In this document: positions 31,800 to 40,743 of the stretch, piece after piece
How positions within the stretch are numbered: position 1 is the first letter of the stretch
Layout of the letters: each line of letters starts with the position of its first letter
NCBI RefSeq assembly: GCF_900141985.1
Contig: NZ_FQZK01000001.1
Location: forward strand, 310,001-374,000
Direction of reading: 5' to 3'
Length of the DNA: 64,000 nt
Source of the DNA: Nocardiopsis flavescens
GTDB lineage: Bacteria; Actinomycetota; Actinomycetes; Streptosporangiales; Streptosporangiaceae
The notes under the pieces: generated by a model
The model's input: only the letters and a program-made list of their open reading frames with translations
Database searches by the model: none
What the model was told of the DNA's origin: nothing
Position numbers and translations under genes: made by a program

Positions 31800-32689
31800 G
31801 CCGCGGCGGCGGCCATCGGGAACGTGGAGGTCTCGGTCAGCCCGGGGGCGACGTTGGCCTCCAGGAAGACGACCTCTCCCCCCTCGGTGACGATGAGGTC
31901 GGTGCGGGACAGGTCCCGCAGCCCCAGGGCGCGGTGCGCGGTGAGCGCCGCCTCGCGGGCCCGGTCCAGGGTCTCCTCCGGCAGCCGGGCCGGGCAGAAG
32001 AACTCGGTGCGCCCGGCGGTGTAGCGGGCGGCGTAGTCGTACACGCCGCCGTCGGGCACGATCTCCACCGGGGGCAGGGCGGTGGGCCCGTCCCCGGTGT
32101 CGAGCACGCCCACGGCCAGCTCGGTGCCCTGGACCCGCTCCTCCACCAGCGCGGAGTCGCTGTAGGCGAAGCACGACACCAGGGCGGCGGACAGGTCCTG
32201 CACCCCGGTGACCGGGGTGGCGCCGAACGCCGACCCGCCCCGGTCGGGCTTGACGAACAGGGTCGGGCCCAGCCGGTCGGCCAGCCGCTCCAGCAGCGCC
32301 GGCGCGCCCAGGTCGTGGAAGGCGGACTTGGGCAGGACGACCCCGCGCGGCACCCGCACGCCGCGGGCGGCCATGAGCGCCTTGGCGGTCGGCTTGGCGT
32401 AGGCCAGCCGGCAGGCGGCGGGGTCGGCCCCCACGTACGGGAGGCCGACCAGCTCCAGGACCTCGCGCAGGGTGCCGTCCTCGCCGGCCGAGCCGTGCAG
32501 CACGGGGAAGACCACCTGGGGCGGGTCCGCGGTGAGCCGGTCCAGGAGGGTGGCGTCGACGTCGGCGACCTGGACCTCCACGTCCAGGCGGCGCAGCGCC
32601 TCCGACACGCTGCGCCCGGAGTGGACGCTCACCTCGTGTTCGGGGGACAGGCCCCCGGCGAGAACGAGAACGCGGTCAAGGTCGGCCAC
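31739..32689 (-). CDS. D-alanine--D-alanine ligase-family ATP-grasp enzyme
   Basis: A 316-residue ATP-grasp ligase. Features are SPEHEVSVHSG in the N-terminal domain, the ATP-binding Lys in TLFVKPDRGGSAFG, LVEERVQGTELAVGVL and the metal-binding stretch VVFLEANVAPGLTETSTFP. It would join two D-alanines, or a related pair, for peptidoglycan. It is shorter than typical Ddl (about 340-370 aa), and the usual NEINT-type motif is EANVA, so a changed substrate is possible. The GTG at 32689 is chosen because AAGGAGGT lies 7 bases upstream; ATG at 32716 is in frame but has no such site. It follows the aminotransferase gene by about 50 bases on the same strand. Confidence 0.85.
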   Translation of the reverse strand: MADLDRVLVLAGGLSPEHEVSVHSGRSVSEALRRLDVEVQVADVDATLLDRLTADPPQVVFPVLHGSAGEDGTLREVLELVGLPYVGADPAACRLAYAKPTAKALMAARGVRVPRGVVLPKSAFHDLGAPALLERLADRLGPTLFVKPDRGGSAFGATPVTGVQDLSAALVSCFAYSDSALVEERVQGTELAVGVLDTGDGPTALPPVEIVPDGGVYDYAARYTAGRTEFFCPARLPEETLDRAREAALTAHRALGLRDLSRTDLIVTEGGEVVFLEANVAPGLTETSTFPMAAAAAGLDFAVVCRELAHRALLRG

Positions 32690-32738
32690 GGCGCTGACCT
32701 CCTTCTGTGCTGTCATGGTGCTCGTCGGCCCCTCGGGG

Positions 32739-34061
32739 TCAGGGCGTGTCGGGTGCGGGTGCCTGGTCGCCCTCGCCGGGCGGGGCGAGGGTGGTGCCGA
32801 ACGTATCACGCAGGTCCACCTCCCCCTCGATGGCGCCGACCAGGCGCCGCACGCCCTCCCGGATCTGCTCCGGGGTGGGGTAGCAGAAGCTGAGGCGCAT
32901 GCTCTGCCGGCCGCGGCCGTCGGCGTAGAAGCCGGTGCCCGGCACGTAGGCGACGCGCTCGGTGACGGCGCGGGGCAGCATGGCCTTGGCGTCGATGCCC
33001 TCGGGCAGGGTCGCCCAGACGAAGAACCCGCCCTCGGGGCGCGTCCAGGTGCAGCCCTGCGGCATCATCGCGCCGAGTGCGGCGAGCAGGGCGTCGCGGC
33101 GCTCGCTGTACATGCCGTTGAACGCCTTGATCTGCTCCTTCCACGGGAACTTGCGGAAGTAGCGGCGCACCACCAGCTGGTTGAAGGTGGAGTGGCTGAG
33201 CATCGCGGACTCGGCGGCCAGCACGAGCTTGGCGCGGACCGCGGCCGGGGCCAGGGCCCAGCCGATGCGCAGGCCCGGCGAGAGGGTCTTGGACAGCGAG
33301 CCCAGGTAGACGACGTTCCCCTCGCCCTGGGAGTAGAGGGTGGGCTGCGGCTCCCCGTCGTAGCGGAGCAGGCCGTAGGGGTTGTCCTCGACGATGAGCA
33401 CGCCGTGGCGGCGGCAGGTCTCGCTCACGGCGGCCCGGCGCGCGGCGCTCATGGTGATCCCGGCCGGGTTCTGGAAGTTGGGGATCGTGTAGAAGAACTT
33501 GACCGGCCGCCCGTCCAGCTCGGCCCGGACCAGCGCCTCCTCCAGCTCCTCGGGGACGACTCCCTGCTCGTCCATGCCCACGTGGCGGATGTCGGCCTGG
33601 AAGGCGGCGAAGGTGTTGATGGCGGTGACGTAGGTGGGGGCCTCGGTGAGGACCACGTCGCCGGGGTCGACGAAGACCCGGGTGATGAGGTCCAGGGCCT
33701 GCTGGGAGCCGACGGTGACGATGACGTCGTCGGGGGCGGCGTCGATGCCCTCCAGCTTCATGTACTCGCACAGCTGCTCGCGCAGGACGGGGTCGCCCTG
33801 GGCGGAGCCGTACTGGAGCGCGGCCGCGCCCTCCTCGGCGACGACGTCCTTGACCAGCTCGCCGAACGGCTCCAGCGGCAGGGCGGCCACGTTGGGCATG
33901 CCCCCGGCCAGGGAGACGACCTCCGGGCGGGATGCGACGGCGAAGAGTGCCCGGACCTCCGATGCGACCATGCCCTGTGCTCGGCGTGCGTAGCGGCCGA
34001 CGTGCGGGTCGATGCGCGAGCCCTGGCGGTCGGGCTGTTGCTCTCGGGGGTCAGTGGACAC
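32739..34061 (-). CDS. PLP-dependent aminotransferase, class I/II
   Basis: A 440-residue fold-type I aminotransferase resembling 2-aminoadipate/LysN-type enzymes: SLAGGMPN near the start, YGSAQGDPVLRE, NFQNPAGITMS, and the PLP Lys in LGSLSKTLSPGLRIGW, then RLSFCYPTPEQIREGV. There is no N-terminal GntR DNA-binding domain, so it is not a MocR regulator. It probably transaminates an amino acid that could feed the downstream ligase-family gene. The GTG at 34061 is fixed by CGGAGG six to seven bases upstream; the frame is open for another 112 codons through non-coding leader. Confidence 0.9.
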   Translation of the reverse strand: MSTDPREQQPDRQGSRIDPHVGRYARRAQGMVASEVRALFAVASRPEVVSLAGGMPNVAALPLEPFGELVKDVVAEEGAAALQYGSAQGDPVLREQLCEYMKLEGIDAAPDDVIVTVGSQQALDLITRVFVDPGDVVLTEAPTYVTAINTFAAFQADIRHVGMDEQGVVPEELEEALVRAELDGRPVKFFYTIPNFQNPAGITMSAARRAAVSETCRRHGVLIVEDNPYGLLRYDGEPQPTLYSQGEGNVVYLGSLSKTLSPGLRIGWALAPAAVRAKLVLAAESAMLSHSTFNQLVVRRYFRKFPWKEQIKAFNGMYSERRDALLAALGAMMPQGCTWTRPEGGFFVWATLPEGIDAKAMLPRAVTERVAYVPGTGFYADGRGRQSMRLSFCYPTPEQIREGVRRLVGAIEGEVDLRDTFGTTLAPPGEGDQAPAPDTP

Positions 34062-34520
34062 GATCCACCTCCGTTGGGAAGGACGGTCGGGTGTTGCCGG
34101 CGCGGTGCCGTGGCCGGGGCCGTCTCCGGTCCTGGTTTCGACGCCCGCGGCGGTCCGGCGGTTCACACGGCTCCCGCGCCCCGGCGGCGCCGGGAGCGGT
34201 GCCGGTGCGGCGGCCGGTACGGGTGAGCCGTGTGCGGACACGGTTCGGTAAATGCACCGAGTGTAGCCCAGGGCCCCGTCCGGCCGCCCGGCGGGGAGGC
34301 GACTCGTGCTGTTCATCACGCCTCCCCCGGTGGGCGCGGCCGGTACGGGCCGTCGGTGCGGGGGTACCCGCGCCGGGGCCGCGACGCACCCGGCCATAAC
34401 CGATTCATGGAGGATATTTCACTGTCGGTGACCGTGTCGGAGCGGTGCGCCCGCGCGGCCCTCGGCGACCGTGGGGGCGGACCCACCGCCGCGGTGGGCC
34501 GACCCGAGGAGGGGGAAGCC
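34062..34520. other. Divergent intergenic region between aminotransferase and lipoprotein genes
   Basis: About 460 bases with mixed third-position composition and no convincing gene. A possible -10 for the aminotransferase (TACACT on the minus strand) is at 34260-34265, without a good -35. A short open frame from ATG 34407 runs into the lipoprotein gene but lacks a lipobox-compatible start. Confidence 0.5.
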
Positions 34521-35033
34521 ATGGGAGTCCGCTCGACCGCGGTCCGTGCGCCGCTGGCGGTCCTGCTGGCGGGCGCGGCCTGGGCCGTCGTCTCGTGCTC
34601 GCCCGCGACGGAGGCCGACCCCGTCGCCGTGGAGCTGCGCCGGACCGCCGAGGCGCTGGCGGTGACCGTGCTGCGCCCGGGGGCCGAGCGCGCCTTCGCC
34701 CGCGAGGGCCACCCGCTCGCCGGGGGCCTGGAATGCTCGGCGACCCCGCCCGCCGGCGCCTCGCCCTCCCCGCAGGCCGGGGCCGCCGAGCGCGGCGGGG
34801 CGACCGTCGTGCACTGCACCGGGGAGACCGAGGAGGGTGTCCCGGTCCGGTTCCAGGGTGAGCTGTCGCGCGAGGCGCTGGTCGCCCGCCCGGCCGGGGA
34901 CGACGGGCTGCCGGGCACGTTCGTGGGCACCGTCGACGGCGAGGAGGTCTTCCGGATGGACTGCCTCCAGTGCGTGCCGGCGGCGCAGGAGGCGGAGCGG
35001 CGGGGCTCGGCCCCGGCGCGGACCGGGGACTGA
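34521..35033 (+). CDS. Putative secreted lipoprotein
   Basis: A 170-residue protein. The first 30 residues are a type II signal peptide: VRSTAVRAP, the hydrophobic stretch LAVLLAGAAWAV and lipobox VVSC with lipid-bearing Cys about residue 25. The mature part is Ala/Glu-rich and has two paired Cys regions, LECSATPPAG...VVHCTGETEEGVPVRF and MDCLQCVPA. VHCTGETEEGVPV-type wording resembles the DUF4333-like small domain of actinobacterial lipoproteins, which I note only as a likeness. GAGGAGGGGGAA six bases before the ATG supports the start. Confidence 0.75.
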   Translation: MGVRSTAVRAPLAVLLAGAAWAVVSCSPATEADPVAVELRRTAEALAVTVLRPGAERAFAREGHPLAGGLECSATPPAGASPSPQAGAAERGGATVVHCTGETEEGVPVRFQGELSREALVARPAGDDGLPGTFVGTVDGEEVFRMDCLQCVPAAQEAERRGSAPARTGD

Positions 35034-35315
35034 GCCGGACGGGGACGAAGAGCGGCGGCGCCCCGGAGAGACCGTACCGGGGCACCGCCGATGCGCGGAC
35101 GGCCCGGGGACTCCCCCGAGGTCCCGGGCCCACCTCCGGCCTGTGGACGCGTCCGCCGTTCCCCAAGGGCCCCCCTCAAGGCCCCGGAGACGGCGGACGT
35201 CGGTACCGCTCCCGGTTGCGGCGGCCGTCGCGCCCTCTCTTGCCCGACGACCGCCCCGGCAGGGGCCGCGCACACCCCATGAAACGCGTCCCGGCCCCCT
35301 CGCGCAACGGTTGCA

Positions 35316-36638
35316 CTAGGTTGCGAACTCGACACCCAGGGGAATCAGGCGGTCACTGGAGCCCATCCGGGACCGGAGTTCGCGCACGCCCGGCGCGTCG
35401 GACCCGGGCAGCACGTCCGGGGGGAACTCCGGCAGCACGATGCGCACCACGACGTCCTCGCTGAACCGGTAGGGGCGGCTCTCCACGAGTCCGCCCAGGT
35501 GGCGGCGGAGCCGGGACAGCTCGGCGCGGACCGTCACCACGTGGCCCACCGCGCCGAACACGTCGTGGGACAGCTGGGCCGCGGTGCGCCCGGAGCGGTT
35601 CACCGCCAGCAACAGCAGCAGCTCGGCGTGGCGCGGGGTGGGCCGGTGCGCCCAGCTGCCGCTGCTGCCCTCGACCGTGACCGCCGGGGCGGGCCCGGAC
35701 AGGTCCAGGGTGACCGTGGAGGGCGCGGCGTCCTCGCCGGAGCGGGGGCGCACGAGCCAGCCGCCGGGCAGCGGCTCCAGGGAGCACTCCCCCAGGGCGG
35801 GCAGCCAGGCGGTGCCGCTCTCGCGGTGCTTGGGCAGCAGGACGCGGCGGACCGGCTCCATGTTGGCGACCGCCGCGGTCCAGCCGGTCTCGTCGACCAC
35901 CAGGGCCCGTTCCCGAACGCCGGCCAGCAGCGGCGCGGACACCGCCCGCAGCCGTTCCAGGTGGGTGTGGTGGATGCTCTGCAGGTGGGCCTCGGCCAGC
36001 TGGGCGACGGCGCTGACCAGGGCCAGGGTGGAGGGGTGCACGGTGGCCACCGGGCCGGTGACGTCGACGGCTCCCAGCAGCCGCCCGTCGCGCGGGTCGT
36101 GGACGGGGGCGCAGGCGCAGGTGAGCGAGTGCAGGCTGCGCACGAAGTGCTCGGCCGAGTACACCTGCACCGGCCTGCCCACCACCAGGGCGGTGCCGAT
36201 GGCGTTGGTGCCGGTGCTGCCCTCGTTCCAGTAGGCGCCCTCGACGAGGCCGACGCGGTCGCCGATGGTGCGGATGCGGTGCGAGCCGTCCCGCCAGAGC
36301 ACCTGGCCCGAGGCGTCGGTGACCAGCATGATGTGGTCGGCCTCGTCGGCCACCGACACCAGGGACCGGCGGATGAGCGGCAGCACCTCGGCGATGGGGG
36401 ACTCCTGGCGGCGGCGGTGCAGCTCGTCGGGCGAGATCACCCGGGTCGGCGGCCCGGCGTCGGGGTCGATGCCGAAGCGCCGCATCCGGTTCCAGGAGTC
36501 CTCGATGACCGGACGCAGGCGGGCGCCGGGCACGGGCCGCCCGCTGACGGACGCGTCGTGCATCCGGCGCAGCATGAGGGCGTGCTCGCGGGCGTCGACC
36601 CCTGCGGGCAGGGCCGTGTCCAACGGGGGAAACGACAT
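35316..36638 (-). CDS. GAF-domain regulator with C-terminal winged helix
   Basis: A 440-residue protein. Residues 45-230 match the N-terminal sensor of AcoR-like regulators (VIEDSWNRMRRFGIDPD, then a GAF domain with GYWNEGSTGTNAIG-like AYWNEGSTGTNAIGTAL and CACAPVHDPRDGRLLGAVDVTG). The AAA+ and Fis domains of true AcoR activators are missing. Instead a C-terminal winged-helix-like region (about 335-405) reads RHAELLLLLAVNRSG...VRAELSRLRRHLGG. Such proteins in actinomycetes often sit beside alcohol or aldehyde dehydrogenases and use ordinary sigma70. No target gene is adjacent here. AGGGAG just before the ATG at 36638 supports the start over longer frames. Confidence 0.82.
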   Translation of the reverse strand: MSFPPLDTALPAGVDAREHALMLRRMHDASVSGRPVPGARLRPVIEDSWNRMRRFGIDPDAGPPTRVISPDELHRRRQESPIAEVLPLIRRSLVSVADEADHIMLVTDASGQVLWRDGSHRIRTIGDRVGLVEGAYWNEGSTGTNAIGTALVVGRPVQVYSAEHFVRSLHSLTCACAPVHDPRDGRLLGAVDVTGPVATVHPSTLALVSAVAQLAEAHLQSIHHTHLERLRAVSAPLLAGVRERALVVDETGWTAAVANMEPVRRVLLPKHRESGTAWLPALGECSLEPLPGGWLVRPRSGEDAAPSTVTLDLSGPAPAVTVEGSSGSWAHRPTPRHAELLLLLAVNRSGRTAAQLSHDVFGAVGHVVTVRAELSRLRRHLGGLVESRPYRFSEDVVVRIVLPEFPPDVLPGSDAPGVRELRSRMGSSDRLIPLGVEFAT

Positions 36639-37067
36639 GGGGCTCCCTGGCCTCGTGTTCGCGGTGGCGTCCGTCCAGTCTCCTGCTTCGGATTCGGCGT
36701 CGCCGAGTGAACCGCGACAGACGCGCGTTTCGGAAGCCGAACCCCCTCTGCGCCTCCGTTTCCTACCCGGAGTGCCGCAGAGTGGCCCCTCAGCTTCCAC
36801 CATCGGGAGTTTCGAGAACAGCCGTTATGCAAGGGATCCCGCGCAATTGGCCGGATACGGCCAGGGCGGGTCGGCGGAACCGGTCGGCCGACGATCCCCT
36901 CGGCGCGGGCCGCGGCGGCCGGCGGCCGCTCCGCGCCGGCGCGCACGGGGACCCGCCGGCGCCGCGGGCCCGTGCGCCGTGGTGCGAGGAAGCGCCGGGC
37001 CGTGCCGGAAGGGCGCCCCGGACGGGGTCCGCGGCGGGGCCGGGCCCTGGACGCGCGGACCCGCGGC
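36639..37067. other. Intergenic region between two minus-strand regulators
   Basis: No supported gene. The 36640-36860 part is AT-richer and should hold the GAF-regulator promoter; it contains the short inverted repeat TTCGG-AAG-CCGAA at 36729-36741. The 36880-37067 part is very GC-rich, with runs such as CGGCCGGCGGCCGCTCCGCG, and is the trailer of the PucR gene. Confidence 0.5.
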
Positions 37068-38564
37068 TCAGTCCCCGGGCAGGCGGGTGAGCGCGAACCA
37101 CAGCCGCATCCGCTGCTCCGGGTCCCCCAGGTCCGCGCCCAGCGCGCGCTCGATCCGGCCGATCCGGTAGCGGACGCTGTTGCGGTGCACGCCCAGGTCG
37201 GCCGCCGCCCGGTCCCAGCCGCCGTGCCGGGCCAGCCAGGCGCGCAGGGTGGCGCGCAGCTCGCGGGCGTCGGCGCCGTCCCCCGCGAGCGGGCCCAGCA
37301 CCCGGCGGGCCAGGGCGTCGGCCGCCCCCGCGTCGAGCAGTTCCGCGAAGGGGTCGCCGTCCTCCTCCCACAGCAGCGGGGCCCCCGCGGAGCGGGCCCG
37401 GGCCAGCAGGGCGGCGGCCCGGCGGTCGGCCGCGGGCAGGCCCGGGGGCGCCACCGGGTCGCCGACCGCCCCGGTCCACCCGTGCCGGGCGAGCCCGTCC
37501 AGGTCGGCCCGGTGGGCGTCGGCGCCCCGGTCGGCCAGAACCGCGCGCAGGGTCCCGTCCGGCAGCAGCCCGGCCACGGCGGTGGGCAGCGGCGGCGGGG
37601 CTCCGCCGTCCCCGCGGTCCGCGGGGACGGCGCGCAGGACCCGGAAGCGGGTCGCCGCCGGGTCCCCGGCCGGTCCGGCCAGGAGCCGGGCCGCGGCCCC
37701 CGCGGGGTCGCCCTCCAGCAGCAGCGCGGCGACCAGCGCTCCGGGCACCGGGGGCGGCGCGGGGACCGGGCGGGCGACCAGGTCGAGCAGGGCGGTGGCG
37801 GTGCGCAGCACGGCGCGGTCGGTGGCGCCCAGCGGCGCGGGGCGGCCCACCAGCAGCACCCCGGGGCCGCGGGGCGGCGCGCCGACGGTGTGCCAGAACA
37901 ACTCGTCGTCCGCCAGCCGGGTCTTGGCGCTGCGCGGCCCGGCCGGGGCGGTGAGGCGGCCCAGCAGCTCGGCGGCCTCCGGGCCCGGGCCGGCGGGAGC
38001 GCCGCCGGCCGCGTGCGCCACCGTCCCGTCGGGCCGCGCCAGCAGCGCCCAGGCGTCCAGGGCCGCGGCCAGCTCGCGCAGGACGCGCCCGGCCGGGTCG
38101 GGTCCGGAGACGGCGCGCGCCATGTCGCGGTGGGCCTCCCCCAGGCGGCGCAGGTCCCGCGAGCGCCCCTCCTCCAGGGCCTCGGCGACGGCGCGGACCA
38201 CGGCGGCGAACGGTGTGGTGCGGGGCACCTCGAACAGGGGCAGCCCGAGCAGGCGGCACTGCTCGGCCAGGGCGGCGGGGACGGCGTCGTGGACCGGGGT
38301 GAGGCCGAAGCCGAGGGCCGCGACACCGGCGCCGGCCAGGGCGCGGACGCGGGCGCCCGTCCCCGCGGCGTCCGCGGGCAGGGAGCTGCCCGCCGTCAGC
38401 AGCAGTTCGCCGCCGCGCAGGTAGGGGGTGGGGTCGGCCAGCTCGCTGGACACCGCCCAGGACACCTCCGGGTCGCCCGGGACCAGGACCCGCAGCTCCA
38501 GGTCGCGGCGGGCCAGCACCGCGCCCAGCGCGACGCCGCGGACCTCTCCGTGCTCGCCCTCCAC
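37068..38564 (-). CDS. PucR-family regulator (second copy type)
   Basis: About 498 residues. The N-terminal PucR domain shows [12 protein letters not shown] and [13 protein letters not shown], a less conserved middle follows, and the C-terminal helix-turn-helix reads [27 protein letters not shown]. It is divergent from the agmatinase-family gene, so guanidino-compound or amine catabolism rather than purines is the likely target. GTG 38564 has GGGGGAGGGGG just upstream; the frame is open to 38642. It shares domain layout, but not close sequence, with the PucR at 7894-9462. Confidence 0.85.
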   Translation of the reverse strand: MEGEHGEVRGVALGAVLARRDLELRVLVPGDPEVSWAVSSELADPTPYLRGGELLLTAGSSLPADAAGTGARVRALAGAGVAALGFGLTPVHDAVPAALAEQCRLLGLPLFEVPRTTPFAAVVRAVAEALEEGRSRDLRRLGEAHRDMARAVSGPDPAGRVLRELAAALDAWALLARPDGTVAHAAGGAPAGPGPEAAELLGRLTAPAGPRSAKTRLADDELFWHTVGAPPRGPGVLLVGRPAPLGATDRAVLRTATALLDLVARPVPAPPPVPGALVAALLLEGDPAGAAARLLAGPAGDPAATRFRVLRAVPADRGDGGAPPPLPTAVAGLLPDGTLRAVLADRGADAHRADLDGLARHGWTGAVGDPVAPPGLPAADRRAAALLARARSAGAPLLWEEDGDPFAELLDAGAADALARRVLGPLAGDGADARELRATLRAWLARHGGWDRAAADLGVHRNSVRYRIGRIERALGADLGDPEQRMRLWFALTRLPGD

Positions 38565-38623
38565 CGCGCCCCCTCCCCCGCGCCTCCGGCGGCCGAGGGC
38601 GGCCCGGGCCGCCCGCCTTGGAT

Positions 38624-38663
38624 GTTCCGTCCGACGGGGCACTACGGATTGTACGTTCCGTCC
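38624..38663. promoter_or_regulatory. Direct repeats GTTCCGTCC, 31 bp apart
   Basis: GTTCCGTCC lies at 38624-38632 and 38655-38663, in the divergent region between the PucR gene (start 38564) and the agmatinase-family gene (start 38783). The 31-bp step is identical to that of the different repeat pair at 9485-9525 beside the other PucR gene. Confidence 0.5.
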
Positions 38664-38782
38664 ACTGGATGGGCCCCGGCTTCCCGCCTACCCTGGCCGG
38701 AGCGCGTGCGGCCCGCGGCCCCGCCGGCCGCTCCGAGCACCCCGCGCGACCGCACCGACCACGAGAGGGGCACCGACGCCCG

Positions 38783-39736
38783 ATGAGCGCACCGATCGGA
38801 CCCACCGACTCCAGCCTGGTCCCGCGTTTCGCCGGACCGGCGACGTTCGCCCGGCTGCCCCGCATCGACCAGGTCGAGCGCGCCGACATCGCCGTGGTCG
38901 GCGTCCCCTTCGACAGCGGCGTCTCCTACCGCCCCGGCGCCCGGTTCGGCCCCTCCGCGATCCGCGAGGCCAGCCGGCTGCTGCGCCCCTACAACCCGGG
39001 CCTGGACGTGTCCCCGTTCGCCGCCGCCCAGGTGGTCGACGGCGGCGACATCGCGGTCAACCCCTTCTCCATCGGCGACGCCGTGGAGACCGTCGACGAG
39101 GCGGCCACCGCGTTCGCGCGGGCGGGCACCCGCCTGGTCACCCTGGGCGGCGACCACACCATCGCGCTGCCGCTGCTGCGCGCGCTGCACCGCGAGCACG
39201 GGCCGATCGCGATGCTGCACTTCGACGCCCACCTGGACACCTGGGACACCTACTTCGGCGAGCCCTACACCCACGGCACCCCCTTCCGCCGGGCCGTGGA
39301 GGAGGGCATCCTCGACACGGAGGCGATCAGCCACGTGGGCACCCGGGGCCCGCTGTACGGCAAGAGGGACCTGGAGGAGGACCGCCGCTTCGGCTTCGGG
39401 ATCGTCACCTCGGCCGACGTCATGCGCCGGGGGGTGGACGAGGTCGCCGACGCGCTGCGCGGGCGGATCGGCGACCGTCCGCTGTACATGTCGGTGGACA
39501 TCGACGTCCTGGACCCGGCGCACGCTCCCGGCACCGGCACCCCCGAGGCGGGCGGGCTGACCAGCCGCGAGCTGCTGGAGATCCTGCGCGGGCTGTCGGC
39601 CTGCAACCTGGTGGGCGCGGACGTGGTGGAGGTCGCGCCGGCCTACGACCACGCCCAGATCACCTCGACCGCGGCCTCCCACGTCGCCTACGACCTGGTC
39701 GGCGTCCTGGCGCTGAACCACGGCCGCCGGGGCTGA
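38783..39736 (+). CDS. Agmatinase/ureohydrolase-family enzyme
   Basis: A 317-residue ureohydrolase that would hydrolyse agmatine or another guanidino compound to urea and an amine. The binuclear Mn site is seen as GGDHT (His125), HFDAHLDT (Asp148, His150, Asp152) and [22 protein letters not shown] start (Asp239, Asp241). Family members include agmatinase, guanidinobutyrase and proclavaminate amidinohydrolase, and motif content alone does not separate them. It is divergent from a PucR regulator and followed by TetR and a dimethylargininase-type gene. The ATG 38783 matches the family N terminus; GAGAGGGG is about 13 bases upstream. Confidence 0.9.
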   Translation: MSAPIGPTDSSLVPRFAGPATFARLPRIDQVERADIAVVGVPFDSGVSYRPGARFGPSAIREASRLLRPYNPGLDVSPFAAAQVVDGGDIAVNPFSIGDAVETVDEAATAFARAGTRLVTLGGDHTIALPLLRALHREHGPIAMLHFDAHLDTWDTYFGEPYTHGTPFRRAVEEGILDTEAISHVGTRGPLYGKRDLEEDRRFGFGIVTSADVMRRGVDEVADALRGRIGDRPLYMSVDIDVLDPAHAPGTGTPEAGGLTSRELLEILRGLSACNLVGADVVEVAPAYDHAQITSTAASHVAYDLVGVLALNHGRRG

Positions 39737-39857
39737 CCCGGGGGCGGCGCGGGTACGCCGGGGAACGGGGGGCGGTCGGCCCCGGCCCCGTGCGCTGGAC
39801 GGGCGCACCGGGCGGGGGTCCGCGGGGCGTTCCGGCGCCCGGGGCGGAGCACTGGGC

Positions 39858-40475
39858 TCACGCCCCGGCCGGGGCGCCCCGCATCTCCAGGTGGGCCCAG
39901 GTCAGCGCCGCGACGTGGTCGGCCAGGGTGTCGGGGCTCTCCTCGGGGTGGTCCAGCAGCCAGTCGGCGAAGGCGTCGGCGGTGCTCACCGCGATCCGCG
40001 CCAGCAGCGCGGCGTCGCGCTCGCGGGTGCCCTCGGGCAGCTCCCCGCAGGTGGTGATGAGTTCGGTGACCTCGGCCAGCACGCGTTCGCGGGCCCCGCC
40101 CACCGCCGCGGCGGCCGGGCCGGCGGCGGCCCGGCGGTACAGCACGGTCCAGCTCCCGCGGTGGGCGACCACGAACCCGAAGAAGGCGCGGAACCCGCGG
40201 CGCAGGGGGTCGTCTCCGCCCGGGGCCCCGGGGTCGTGGACGGCGGCGCGCAGGACCTCGACGAGGCGCTCCGACTCGCGGCGCACGCAGGCGTTGAAGA
40301 TCCCCTCCTTGGAGCCCAGGTAGTGGTACATCGTCGGCTTGGAGGTGCCCGCGGCCTCGGCGATCTCCTCGACGCGCACCGTGTGGTAGTCGCCCCGGGA
40401 GAAAGCCGCGACGGCGGCGTCGATCATCAGCTGTTCGCGGATCCCGCGCGGGAGCCTGCGCTGTTCGGTCTTCAC
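39858..40475 (-). CDS. TetR-family transcriptional regulator
   Basis: A 205-residue regulator. The N-terminal helix-turn-helix is RVEEIAEAAGTSKPTMYHYLGSKEGIFNAC at about residues 30-60, quoted here by its ends VEEIAEAAG and TMYHYLGSKEG, and a helical ligand-binding domain follows. GTG 40475 starts a protein with the normal short lead (KTEQRRLPRG) before the first helix; the frame upstream is open but GC-skewed non-coding. It converges on the agmatinase-family gene, and its own stop is 121 bases from that gene. Possible targets are the divergent and nearby amine-catabolism genes. Confidence 0.9.
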   Translation of the reverse strand: MKTEQRRLPRGIREQLMIDAAVAAFSRGDYHTVRVEEIAEAAGTSKPTMYHYLGSKEGIFNACVRRESERLVEVLRAAVHDPGAPGGDDPLRRGFRAFFGFVVAHRGSWTVLYRRAAAGPAAAAVGGARERVLAEVTELITTCGELPEGTRERDAALLARIAVSTADAFADWLLDHPEESPDTLADHVAALTWAHLEMRGAPAGA

Positions 40476-40743
40476 CCTGCCGAACCCTAGTGATCCGCGC
40501 GGCCCGTGCCAGGGCCGGCGGACCCCCGCCGGCGGGGGTCCGCGCCCCCGGGATCGGCGGCGGCCGGGTGACCTGTGGCGACGGTCGGGCCCCTCCCGGA
40601 CGGCGTGACGCATCCCACGTTCCGCCGGGGGTTCGGGCCGGGCGCGGACCGCGCGCCCGCGCGGCCCCCGCCCGTGTCCCCCGGCCGGTCCCGGCCCGCC
40701 GGCGGCACCGTGGAGCGCCGCCGGCGCGGACCCGCCGGCGTCC

